This document shows positions 43,218-52,419 of a DNA stretch of 64,000 bases, piece by piece (positions within the stretch are counted from its first letter, which is position 1; each line of letters opens with the position of its first letter). This DNA comes from JAENVT01 sp963773085 (GTDB taxonomy: Bacteria > Actinomycetota > Acidimicrobiia > Acidimicrobiales > Ilumatobacteraceae). The notes below the pieces were generated by a model. It saw only the letters and a program-made list of their open reading frames with translations. It did not search any database and was not told the DNA's origin. Location of the stretch: NCBI GenBank assembly GCA_963773085.1, contig CAVYZS010000018.1:1-64000 (forward strand), in the 5' to 3' direction. The translations under genes and the position numbers were made by a program.

Positions 43218-45947
43218 ATGCCGGTACTGGGCACAAAGCTGCACTTGCCCGCGCCGCGTCGCCGGCTTGTGCAGCGCGCCCGCCTCACCGATCAACTCGG
43301 CGCAGATGGAGTCCAAAGGCCGCGGCTGGTCCTGGTCGCGGCACCGGCGGGGTTCGGCAAGACCACACTTCTGACGCAGTGGCTGGCGGCAGCCGCGAAC
43401 TCGCAGCGCAGGGTGGCGTGGTTGGCGCTCGACCCGGGCGACGCAGACGTCCGGATCTTCCTGGCCCACCTCGCGGCGGCGATTCAGACGACCGAACCCG
43501 AGGCTGGAGTCGACGCGCTCGCCTTGCTGGAGGCCGGTGACGCCACGGCGACCGATGCCGTCATGGTCAGCCTGATCAACGATCTCGACCTCCTCGCCGG
43601 TCCGACGGTGGTGGCGCTCGACGACTACCACGTCATCGACCGGGCCGCCGTCCATGAGGCGGTGACCTTCCTCCTGGACAACCTGCCGCCGCAGGTCACG
43701 TTGGCGATGACCACCCGGGCCGACCCACCGCTGCCGCTGTCGCGTCTGCGGGCGCGTGGCGAGCTCGTCGAGGTGCGGGCCGCGGACCTCAGATTCACCG
43801 CCGATGAAGCGGAGTTGTTCCTCAACGACGTGATGGGGCTGCGGCTGGAGCCCGCGCTCGTGGCCGCACTCGAGGCGCGCACCGAGGGGTGGGCGGCAGG
43901 GCTGCAGCTCGCTGCGCTGTCCGCGCGAACGCATGCCGGCACTAGCGACGGTTCCGGCGATGTCGCTGGGTTCGTCGACGCGTTCTCCGGGAGCCATCGG
44001 TTCGTCCTCGACTACCTCGTCGAGGAGGTTCTCGATCGGCAGCCGGACGAGATACGCGCCTTTCTGCTCGACACCTCCGTCCTCGACCAGCTGACCGGTG
44101 GGCTCTGCGACGCCCTGACGGGTCGTTCCGATGGTCAGTCGATGCTGGAGACGCTCGAGCGCGAGAACGTGTTCGTGGTCGCGCTCGACGACGAGCGCCG
44201 CTGGTACCGCTACCACCACCTGTTCGCCGACGCATTGGGTGCCCGTCTGGCTGCTCGGCATACTGACCGGGTCGGTGAGCTGCACGCCGCGGCGAGCCGG
44301 TGGCTGGCCGAGAACGGGTTGCTCGCCGATGCCATTCGGCACGCGATCGCGAGCGGCGACCACGAGCACACCGCGGACCTCGTCGAGCTCTCCGAGGCCG
44401 ACCTGCGCCGCCGACGCCAGGACCGCACCCTTCGCGACTGGCTGGTCGCGCTGCCCGACGACGTCGTCCGTCGTCGACCGCTGCTCGCCACCCTCATGGG
44501 TTGGAGCCGGCTGTCCGAGGGCGACTTCGACGGTGTCGAGGCCTGGCTCGATGTGGCCGAGGCCGGCCTCGACCCGATGCCCCTATCGACAATTCCCACC
44601 GTGGGTCGATTGGGCGAGGTGGCCAGGGAACGCGACGGCGAGATCCGCTCGCTCCCCGCGGTGATCGCGATCTACCGGGCGTCGGTCGCCCAGGCCCGTG
44701 GCGACGTCGACGGTACGGTCGCGCACGCCCGCCGTGCACTCGCCCTGGCCGGGCCGGACGACCACTTCGCGCGCGGTGCCGCCAGCGGCTTCGTCGGCCT
44801 CGCCGCATGGGCTGCCGGCGACCTCGGCACCGCCGTCGACACGTTCACCGAGGCGGTCAGCAGCCTGCACGCAGCCGGCATGGTTGCGGACGAACTGGGC
44901 GCGACCGTCGTTCTCGCGAACATGTGGATGGGGCGCGGACGCCCGGTCGAGGCGCGCCGGCTTTACGAACGCGCCCTGGCCACTGCCGAGAGCCACCCCG
45001 GCCCGGTGCTCTCCACCACCGGCGACCTGCACGTCGGCGTCGCCGACGTGCTGCGCGAGCAGGGCGACCTCGTCGCGGCCGCGGAGCACCTCGAGGTCGC
45101 CCGCGAGCTGGGCGACCGGGCGTCGCTGCTGGAGAACCGGCACCGCTGGTACACGGCAATGGCAGCGCTGCGACAGGCAACAGGCGACCTCGACGGCGCG
45201 ATGGCGATGCTCGACCAGGCCGAACCTCTTTTCCTGCCCGGCTACTTTCCCGACGTGCGACCGATTCCAGCGACCAGGGCACGGGTTCAGATCGCCCAAG
45301 GCCACCTCGACGATGCGCTGGCGTGGGCGCGCCAACGCGGGGTGGTACCGACGGGGCCAACGACGTACCTGGCCGAGTACGACCAGCTCACCTTGGCCCG
45401 GCTGCTCGTCGCCGAGGGCGACGGACCCGCGGCGATCGGGCTGCTCGACCGCGTGATGAACGTCGGCCGGGCGGCGAACCGCGACGGCAGCATGATCGAG
45501 ACCGGTCTGGTGCGGGCGCTGGCCCACCACGCCCACGGCGACGCTGACTCGGCAGTGGCGGACCTCGCCGCCGCCCTCGCCATCGGGGCGCCGGCCGGCT
45601 ACTGCCGGCTCTTCCTCGATGAGGGACCCCCGATGGTCGAGCTGCTCGGGAAGGTGGCCCACACCGGGGCGCTCGACGTACGAACGTACGCCGAGCAGCT
45701 GCTGGGCGTCGCACGACGACCGTCGACACCCGCACCCGCTGCACCCACCTCCGAGGAAGGGCTCAGCGAGCGCGAGCTCGGCGTGCTGCGCCTGCTGGCA
45801 ACCGAACTCAGCGGCCCGGAGATCGCCCGGCAACTCTTCGTCTCGGTGAACACGCTGCGCACGCACACCAAGCACATCTTCACCAAGCTCGACGTCAACA
45901 CCCGCCGCGCCGCGGTACGTCGAGCCACAGACCTCGGCCTGCTCTGA
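43218..45947 (+). CDS. MalT-like LuxR-family STAND regulator
   Basis: A 909-residue regulator. It begins MPVLGTKLHLPAPRRRLVQR, typical of MalT-type proteins, with Walker A AAPAGFGKTT near residue 45, VVALDDYHVID as Walker B, and a WYRYHHLFADAL region at the end of the ATPase part. TPR-like helices occupy roughly residues 400-800. A C-terminal LuxR helix-turn-helix, LSERELGVLRLLATELSGPEIARQLFVSVNT, ends the protein. It is followed by three small coupled genes on the same strand, its likely targets. It is intact. Confidence 0.92.
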   Translation: MPVLGTKLHLPAPRRRLVQRARLTDQLGADGVQRPRLVLVAAPAGFGKTTLLTQWLAAAANSQRRVAWLALDPGDADVRIFLAHLAAAIQTTEPEAGVDALALLEAGDATATDAVMVSLINDLDLLAGPTVVALDDYHVIDRAAVHEAVTFLLDNLPPQVTLAMTTRADPPLPLSRLRARGELVEVRAADLRFTADEAELFLNDVMGLRLEPALVAALEARTEGWAAGLQLAALSARTHAGTSDGSGDVAGFVDAFSGSHRFVLDYLVEEVLDRQPDEIRAFLLDTSVLDQLTGGLCDALTGRSDGQSMLETLERENVFVVALDDERRWYRYHHLFADALGARLAARHTDRVGELHAAASRWLAENGLLADAIRHAIASGDHEHTADLVELSEADLRRRRQDRTLRDWLVALPDDVVRRRPLLATLMGWSRLSEGDFDGVEAWLDVAEAGLDPMPLSTIPTVGRLGEVARERDGEIRSLPAVIAIYRASVAQARGDVDGTVAHARRALALAGPDDHFARGAASGFVGLAAWAAGDLGTAVDTFTEAVSSLHAAGMVADELGATVVLANMWMGRGRPVEARRLYERALATAESHPGPVLSTTGDLHVGVADVLREQGDLVAAAEHLEVARELGDRASLLENRHRWYTAMAALRQATGDLDGAMAMLDQAEPLFLPGYFPDVRPIPATRARVQIAQGHLDDALAWARQRGVVPTGPTTYLAEYDQLTLARLLVAEGDGPAAIGLLDRVMNVGRAANRDGSMIETGLVRALAHHAHGDADSAVADLAAALAIGAPAGYCRLFLDEGPPMVELLGKVAHTGALDVRTYAEQLLGVARRPSTPAPAAPTSEEGLSERELGVLRLLATELSGPEIARQLFVSVNTLRTHTKHIFTKLDVNTRRAAVRRATDLGLL

Positions 45948-46065
45948 CGGCGCCCAGCCGATTCACCACCTCGATCACATCATGTGGGGATGTGCGCTCA
46001 CCATGTCTCTTCGTACCGTTCGGACATCGCCGGGCACCCGTCCAGCGCCGAGCAAGGAGTCCGAC

Positions 46066-46752
46066 ATGAACACCTCCACCAACCGCCTCACCGCAGCCGC
46101 CGGCCTGTGCGCAGCCGCCGCCGGTGCCATCTTCATCGGCGTCCAGATCAATCATCCGCCGGCAGACGTCGCCCACCTCGTCACCACGGAAATGTTGGTC
46201 CGCGAGACCGCCAAGGCGCTGATGGCCGTACTGGCGCTGGCCGGGATCACCGGCATGTTCCTGCGCCACTACCGCCGCTTCGGGATCCTCGGACGCGCCG
46301 GCTACCTCCTGCTCAGCCTCGGCTACCTCGCGATGTTCGCCGTCCAATGCATCGTCGGGTACGTCCTTCCCACCGTCGCACGAACGAACCCCGGTTACGT
46401 CCAAGACGTCATCGACGCCGCCATGGGTCGAAACCCGAGCGGCGACATCGGCCACATGCAACAGGTGCTCGTCGTGATGGGCATCGGCTACGCAATCGGC
46501 GGTCTCCTGTTCGGCATCGCCTTGTTCCGAGCCGGCATCTTGTCGCGTTGGGCTTCGGTGTTGCTCGCCTACGGCACCACCTCCGCCCTCGCGCTGAAGG
46601 CGCTTCCCGAGTCCTTCAGCCGCCCGTTCGCCGTGCCCACCGGCGTCGCCCTGATCGGCCTCGGCGTCTCGCTGTGGCGGGAACAGCGCCGGCAGGCCGA
46701 GACCGTCGACACGCCGGCCACGGTGCGAGTCGCAGAGCTGGCCGCCCGATGA
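46066..46752 (+). CDS. six-segment membrane protein, family not recognised
   Basis: A 228-residue hydrophobic protein with about six membrane segments. ATG 46066 has a strong CAAGGAG site. The topology (short N-terminus, segments at about 10-30, 48-65, 75-100, 130-160, 165-180, 185-205, charged tail) resembles DUF4386-like proteins, but I see no decisive motif. Its stop overlaps the next ATG. It is likely co-transcribed with the DUF2306 protein and a 69-residue protein. Confidence 0.7.
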   Translation: MNTSTNRLTAAAGLCAAAAGAIFIGVQINHPPADVAHLVTTEMLVRETAKALMAVLALAGITGMFLRHYRRFGILGRAGYLLLSLGYLAMFAVQCIVGYVLPTVARTNPGYVQDVIDAAMGRNPSGDIGHMQQVLVVMGIGYAIGGLLFGIALFRAGILSRWASVLLAYGTTSALALKALPESFSRPFAVPTGVALIGLGVSLWREQRRQAETVDTPATVRVAELAAR

Positions 46753-47417
46753 GCACCCAGGAGAAGAGCTGGCCGGTCCCGGTTGCGCTGGTCGCGCTCA
46801 GCGCGATCCCACTCACAGCGGGGACGCTGCGGCTGATCCAACTCGCCGGCGGTCCGGCGGTCATCCCCGCCGATCACCGGTTCGCCGGGTTCCCACTCCC
46901 CCTCGTGATGCACATCGTCGGCGCAACAATGTACGCACTCGTCGGCATCTTGCAGTTCGTGCCGCGGTTCCGCCGCCAGCATCTGACCTGGCACCGTCGT
47001 GCCGGCCGGGTGCTGGCCGCCGCCGGCCTGCTGGTGGCCACCTCGGCTCTCTGGATCACGCTGTTCTACGAAGCGCAACCCGGCACCGGTGACCTGCTCT
47101 ACGGCTTCCGCCTGATCTTCGGATCGACGATGGCCGCCTGTCTGGTGCTCGGCATCACCACCGTTCGGCGCGGCGACATCCGTGCCCACCGAGCGTGGAT
47201 GATCAGGGCCTACGCGATCGGCCTGGCCGCCGGCACCCAAGCCTTCACCATCGGCATCGGCGGCGCAATCTTCGGCACCAGCGTTCCCGCCGCCGATCTC
47301 GCCAAAGTCGCCGCATGGATGATCAACCTGGCCATCGCCGAGCACGCCATTCGCCGCCCCGCCCGACGCCGCCCGGCACTGCCCACCGGTCCTCAGCAGG
47401 CTGGGGCATTCGCATGA
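46749..47417 (+). CDS. DUF2306 membrane protein
   Basis: A 222-residue membrane protein. HRRAGRVLAAAGLLVATSALW and AHRAWMIRAYAIGLAAGTQAF are the conserved His-containing segments of DUF2306 proteins. Function of the family is unknown; the conserved His hint at metal or haem contact. Coupled by four-base overlaps to genes on both sides. Confidence 0.82.
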   Translation: MSTQEKSWPVPVALVALSAIPLTAGTLRLIQLAGGPAVIPADHRFAGFPLPLVMHIVGATMYALVGILQFVPRFRRQHLTWHRRAGRVLAAAGLLVATSALWITLFYEAQPGTGDLLYGFRLIFGSTMAACLVLGITTVRRGDIRAHRAWMIRAYAIGLAAGTQAFTIGIGGAIFGTSVPAADLAKVAAWMINLAIAEHAIRRPARRRPALPTGPQQAGAFA

Positions 47418-47623
47418 ACACGTCACCTACGACATACGCGATCCGCGTCGACGGCCACCTCGACGACCACTGGTCCGCCTGGCTCGGCGACCTCGAGCTC
47501 ACCCACAACGACGACAGCACCACCACCCTCACGGTCTCGGTCGCCGACCAAGCACAACTCCACGGTCTACTCGCCCACCTGCGCGACATCGGCGCCGTCC
47601 TCATCGACCTCCGCTCGGACTAG
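47414..47623 (+). CDS. small hypothetical protein
   Basis: A 69-residue soluble protein starting at ATG 47414, which overlaps the DUF2306 stop. The pattern TTTLTVSVADQAQLHGLLAHLRDIGAVLIDL suggests a small alpha/beta fold in which strands flank a helix. Similar short proteins often follow regulators or transporters in actinobacteria, but no function is known to me. It closes the LuxR-linked operon. Confidence 0.7.
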   Translation: MNTSPTTYAIRVDGHLDDHWSAWLGDLELTHNDDSTTTLTVSVADQAQLHGLLAHLRDIGAVLIDLRSD

Positions 47624-47870
47624 CCGGGCAATGGGGCCAGGCCACCAGCTATCCCCTCGTGTGGGCCGCGGGCGATATCCGTCGGCCACCCCCGATGCCG
47701 CATCAAGTGGTACTCGCCGCAGCCGACGCTCCGCCGCCGCCATCGACATACACAAGGCCTTCGTCGCTCACACAATCGGATTCGCTCAGCGGGAAGTTGG
47801 CTCGTCGTCTGTTCGTGCCACCCAGAGATCGCACCGTGGGCTGTCGCAGCCGCGGGCAATGTCACAGCGG
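47624..47870. other. intergenic region at the right end of element 2, no gene seen
   Basis: Position-wise an integrase would be expected here, as at 12.6 and 29.8 kb, but none is found. TGTCACAGCG occurs twice near 47860-47882. Confidence 0.4.
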
Positions 47871-48000
47871 GATGTCACAGCGCGATGGTATAGTGAAGTG
47901 CGATTGTGAAAGGCTCGCGGCCATCAGGAAATGTCCGCTGAGCAGGCCTGATATGGAGCGGACGACGGGATTCGAACCCGCGACCCTCACCTTGGCAAGG
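47871..48000. repeat. 130-bp direct repeat containing an att copy, copy 1
   Basis: From GATGTCACAG to CTTGGCAAGG this stretch matches 54992-55121 with about three mismatches. The last 43 bp (47958-48000) are the tRNA-Gly 3' half. The other 87 bp are element-end sequence shared by elements 1 and 2 but not by element 3. Confidence 0.85.
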
Positions 48001-48111
48001 TTGTGGTTTCCGTCCGTCTAGACCGCCTCAGCCCGCTGACGTGGTCTCCTGTCCGCCCATTCGTCCGCCCAGCCCGTCCAGTCCGCCCATTCCGTATACC
48101 GGTCTACCATC
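48001..48111. repeat. conserved element distal end, copy 3
   Basis: Same motif order as 13897 and 30198: GTGGTCTCCTGTCCGCC, repeated GTCCGCCC, ATTCCGTATACCGGTCTACC. It marks the distal end of element 1. Confidence 0.75.
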
Positions 48112-48166
48112 GCCGTCGCCAACGAAAGCGGCTGCTCGCTACCGAGCACACGGATACGATTGCTCG

Positions 48167-48391
48167 ATGGATCGCATCACCGTCAACCCGCGACAAATGG
48201 GTGGCGTGCCGTGCATCCGCGGGCTGCGCATTCCCGTGGCCACAGTTGTCGGGATGGTCGCTGATGGCATGACACGCGACGAGATCGTCGCCGAGCTTCC
48301 GCCGTTGGAACTTGACGATGTTTCGACCGCGTTGCGCTTCGCTGCCGACGCAGTTGCTGATCGCGAGATACCGCTTCAACCCACCGCGTGA
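48167..48391 (+). CDS. DUF433 protein (antitoxin-like)
   Basis: A 74-residue DUF433 protein. PRQMGGVPCIRGLRIPVATVVGMVADGM is the conserved helix-turn-helix-like core, followed by RDEIVAELPPLELDDVSTALRFAADA. DUF433 proteins usually pair with DUF5615 PIN-like proteins as toxin-antitoxin modules. The GTG of the DUF5615 gene overlaps its stop. It lies right at the element end, where it could stabilise the element. Confidence 0.88.
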   Translation: MDRITVNPRQMGGVPCIRGLRIPVATVVGMVADGMTRDEIVAELPPLELDDVSTALRFAADAVADREIPLQPTA

Positions 48392-48767
48392 AGTTCCTCG
48401 TCGACCAGAACCGATCACCGCGACTTGCTCAACTGCTCCGCGAAGCCGGCCACGATGCTGTCCATAACCCCCGAACGCGGGACTCGAGCGCGCAGAGGAT
48501 GACGTCCTCCTCGACCTGGCACGCGACGAACAGAGGGTCGTCATCTCTGGTGACACCGACTTCGGAGCGCTCCTTGCGCTTGCACATCGGACGTCACCGT
48601 CGGTCATCTTGTTCCGAAGCCGCCACCACCGAACCGCGGAGCAACAGGTCGTGCTTGTTCTCGAACACATTGACGACCTCGCCGACGACCTCACCGGCGG
48701 CGCCGTAGCCGTGATCACAGACGAACGCATCCGCGTCAGACGATTGCCACTCCTCCACAACGAATGA
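48388..48767 (+). pseudogene. DUF5615 PIN-like toxin gene, frameshifted
   Basis: The first frame gives MKFLVDQNRSPRLAQLLREAGHDAVH, the DUF5615 N-terminus with its Asp. After a shift near 48484 the correct frame continues ERAEDDVLLDLARDEQRVVISGDTDFGALL, which holds the second acidic cluster, and ends at TGA 48765. The shift fits one missing base before CTCGAGCG. The nuclease would be inactive if the shift is real. Confidence 0.8.
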
Positions 48768-49219
48768 TTACGTGCACGCCATTCACACAAATTTCGGACA
48801 GTCCCTGGTACTGGCTACCTCTGCGAGATGGACTGCGAGAATCTCACTCGCCCGATCTAGATCGGCGCTGGCTCCGGCGGCAGCCCGGCCAGAGCGGGCA
48901 CGTTGTCGGGTCAGTTCAGGCAGAATGCAGTGGCGCGTCAGCGCGAGGGTGGATGGTCGCTGCATGTCCTGCCGGCAACGACAATTCGACGAGCTTCAAG
49001 GTTTGTGTTCAGCGGGTGCAATCGCGTGGGCGGTCGACCTGGCGTTCGAGTACTTCGCCCACTTCGGACGTGATGACGAGATCATCGACTTGCTCGCTCG
49101 GGCCGTGGACGGCGCCGATGTCGCTGCACGTGCTCGCCAGCGCTTCGCCGAGTTGTGCTCGTCGCACGTTTGAGGGCCGTCCAGCGACTACTCCGGGAGG
49201 GCGCCGATACCGTCGACTC
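48768..49219. other. 452-bp region before SARP gene; possible small ORF
   Basis: A short frame from ATG 48964 to 49173 encodes about 69 residues with AWAVDLAFEYFAHFGRDDEIIDLL, which looks helical and protein-like, but I know no family. AGCGACTACT at 49183 also occurs at 24765 in the CPBP/ABC divergent region. The SARP promoter must lie here. Confidence 0.35.
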
Positions 49220-52200
49220 ATGCAGATCGGTCTGCTCGGCGAGCTCCAGGTACGGGACGACGACGAGCGAGATGTCGTGGTCACCGGGGCCAAGTTGCGG
49301 GCTCTTCTCGTGATGCTGGCGCTGCAGTGTGGTCGGGCGGTCCCGGCAGACCGGCTCGTCGACGGGTTGTGGGGACCGGATCCTTCGGCCGCGGCGCGCA
49401 ACGGCCTCCAGGGCCTGGTGTCGAAGCTTCGCCGGGCGCTCGGGTCGGCGAGCCTCGTCGCCACCCGCGGTGGTGGCTACGCCCTCGAGGTTCCGCCCGA
49501 GGCAGTCGACCTGCACCGGTTCGAGCAGCTTGTTGCGGCAGGACGCGCCGGCGCATCGAGCGGTGATCTGGCGGGTGCCATCGACCTCCTGGCCGACGCC
49601 GAATCGTTATGGCGCGGCAGCGCGCTCGCCGAATTCGCCTACGAGGAGTTCGCGGCGGCCGACATCATCCGCATTTCGGAACTGCGCCTGGCGACCGTCG
49701 AGGAACGACTCGACCTCGAGTTGCAGCTCGGACGACATCGTGTCGTGATCGGCGAACTCGAATCGCTGGTTGCCGCGCACCCGTTGCGGGAACGGCTGCG
49801 CGGGCTGTTGATGATCGCCTTGTATCGCGCCGGACGCCAGGCCGACGGGCTTCGAATCTTCCAAGATGGTCGCCGCATCCTGGGTGAGGAGCTCGGGCTC
49901 GACCCGGGGCCGGAGCTGCGTCAGCTGGAGGCCGCCATTCTGGCCCAGGATTCATCACTCGACGTGCCTGACGTCGACGGTCGCGAGGTCGCACCGTCGA
50001 CCACTACGCGCCCGACTGTTCCGGAGTCCCTCTCACCGCTGGTCGGTCGCGATCGGTGAGGTCCTCGAGCTCACCCAATTGTTCCGGGACCATCGCTTCA
50101 TCACGCTCGTCGGACCTGGCGGCGTAGGCAAGACGCGCCTGGCGCTGGACGTGGCGCGCAACGAGTCGGCGCGTCTGTCGCACGGCGCATGTCTCGTGGA
50201 ACTCGCCCATGTCGGCGCTCCCGAAGGTGTGACCCCGGCGATCGGTTCGGCCCTCGACCTGCCCGACCCCAACCGCCTCGCGGAGATGATCGGCGATCAT
50301 GAGCTGCTGATCCTTCTCGACAACTGCGAGCACGTGATCTCCACGGCCGCGGCGGTTGCCGAAGACCTGTTGCGCCGCTGCCCGGGTCTGCGAATCCTCG
50401 CCACGAGCCGGGAGGGTCTGCGAGTGGGTGGCGAGACGATCTGGCCCGTGCCGCCGTTGGCCACCGATGACGCCGTCCAGTTGTTCCTCGAGCGTGCCAA
50501 GTCTGCTGGCGCGTCGCTGACGACGTCGGAGGATGTGCTCGCGGTGGTATCGGATATCTGCGTCCGCCTCGACGGGTTGCCGTTGGCGATCGAGTTGGCC
50601 GCGGCTCGAACACGAGCCTTCCCGGTCCAGCAGATCGCGTCGCGGCTCAACGATCGATTCCGCTTGCTCACTGGTGGGTCACGCACCGCGTTGCCGCGTC
50701 AGCAGACGCTGCGAGCTGTCGTCGACTGGAGCTACGAGTTGTTGTTCGACGACGAGCAGCGCGTGTTCGAACGGCTTTCGGTGTTCCTGGGCGGTTGCGA
50801 CCTGGCGACGGCTGAAGCGGTGTGCGCCGACGAGTCCCTCGACGCTGCGGATCTCGGCGACATCATCCAGACACTCGTCGACAAGTCGCTGGTCGTGGCG
50901 GTGCCGAGAGGCGACGAGCTGCGTTTCACGCAACTGCAGACGCTGGCGCAGTACGGCCGTGAGAAGCTCGCCGAGCGGGGCGACGCCGAACGAATTCGCG
51001 ATGCCATGGCCGCCCACTATGCCCGATTGTGTGCTCGCTCCGCGACCGCGTACATCGGAGACGATCAGCGCGCTTGGCTCATGACAATCGATCAGGAGCA
51101 GGACAATCTCAGGGGCGCGCTCGAATGGGCGGTTGCCAACGATGATGCCGAGACAGCGTTGACGATCGCCGGAGGGGTAAGTTGGCCGTACTGGCTGGCG
51201 GGCACAACTGTCGAAGCCAAGCGATGGCTCGACGATGCCTTTCGCTGCAACGGCGAAGTGAGTGAGGGAACACGTGCCCTGGCAATGACGGGCCGGGGAC
51301 TGACCAGTTTTCAGTTGGGCAAACCGGACGGTGTCGACGCCGACCTACGTGCAGCGCTCGACATCTTCCGCGAGCACAACGATCTCGGCGCGATCTCTCT
51401 GGCGCACTCGTTCTATGCGGAGGTCGCCGCGGCGCGAGGCGACACCGACGAAGGTCGCCGCCGTCGCGTCGAACTGCTCGACCACTACCTCCGGTTGCCC
51501 GACAGCAGCTTCGTCGTCGCCGCCCGTGCGTACTCGCGAGCGAAGCTCGCGGGGCTCGACGGCGATCTGCAACAGTCAGAGCACTACTATCGTGAAGCGG
51601 CTCATGGCTTCGGCCAGATCGATCGACCGATGATGCTCGCGATGTGCCAAGGGATCGTCGCCGACTTCGACGAACGCTCTGGCAACTACCGAGCAGCGAT
51701 CGAGAACCTCGATGAGGCGATCGCGACCAACGACACGATCGGACTACGAGGCTTCAACGCCTCACTCCTGGCCAGACTCGGCTGGGCCCTGCTCCAAGAC
51801 GGCGACACTGGGCGTGCCGAGGTCGCGTATGACCGGGCCTTGGACCTCGCCCGCCGTTTGAGCAACACGCCGGTCATCTTCCTCGCCCTTGCCGGCCGAG
51901 CTGTGCTGCAGCGAACAGCGGGCCACGCCGGCGCGGCAACCGCGGCGGCGACCGAAGCACTGGAGCTGTACCTGGCCGGCGAACCGCGCCGCCTCGCCAA
52001 TCGCGTGGACCCTCGGGCGGACGTGCTGGCGGGAGCTGCGGTGTGCTGCACCGAACTCGGGATCATCGCCGTCGAAACACCCGATGCCGAGCACGCGGTG
52101 CGGCTGCTCGGGCATGCCGAGCGCCTACGAGCCGCTGCAGGACTCGTGGTGCCGACGTTCCAGTGCGAAGGCCTTGAACGTGCTCTCGCGCGGTCTGCCG

Positions 52201-52280
52201 AGAAGCTCGATCCGCAGGCATTCCAGGCCGCGTTCGACGCCGGACGAGATGGCCAATTGGGCCAGACCGTGGCGTACTAA
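49220..52280 (+). pseudogene. third SARP/AfsR-type STAND regulator, one frameshift
   Basis: ATG 49220 opens MQIGLLGELQVRDDDERD with an OmpR-type wHTH (GLQGLVSKLRRALG) and BTAD (LYRAGRQADGLRIFQDGR, LGLDPGPEL). At about 50056 the frame stops (LVGRDR, TGA), and an apparent extra C separates it from GEVLELTQLFRDHRF. Walker A GPGGVGKTRLA, LLDNCEHV and long helical repeats then run cleanly to 52280. Joined length is about 1020 residues. If the shift is real, a 279-residue DNA-binding SARP without ATPase would be made, which resembles short SARPs that are functional. It is upstream of an intact MMPL exporter. Confidence 0.88.
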
Positions 52281-52419
52281 GCCGCACCATAAAGCTGCCT
52301 TGACCAGGGACTGAACCGGTGAAGCCGCGAAGCTTCAGCGAAAGTGCAGCCGCACGTCAGGGCCTGCCTCGATGGTGGTGTCATTCCCGCAGTCGGCGGG
52401 GACATCAGGAGGACTCGAA

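Larger units (their letters stand above)
30157..48000. mobile_element. tRNA-Gly-integrated element 2
   Basis: The element lies between att copies at 30157 and 47958. It carries the DHA2 exporter, the flavoprotein and hydrolase operon, two large LuxR-type regulators and small enzymes. No integrase or transfer gene is seen. Shared ends with elements 1 and 3 make it a likely cis-mobilisable element. Confidence 0.75.

Noticed and set aside
47740..47800. Possible IS110-like transposase start (AIDIHKAFVAH)
   Set aside because: Only about eleven residues resemble the DEDD start, there is no further match and no inverted ends were seen.
13856..48000. Three extra tRNA genes
   Set aside because: Only the 3' half matches at 13856, 30157 and 47958; D-arm and 5' acceptor strand are missing, so no cloverleaf can form.
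48772..49173. 133-codon frame before the third SARP gene
   Set aside because: Only the last roughly 60 codons look protein-like, no family is recognisable, and the first half has non-coding composition; noted under the gap instead of called.
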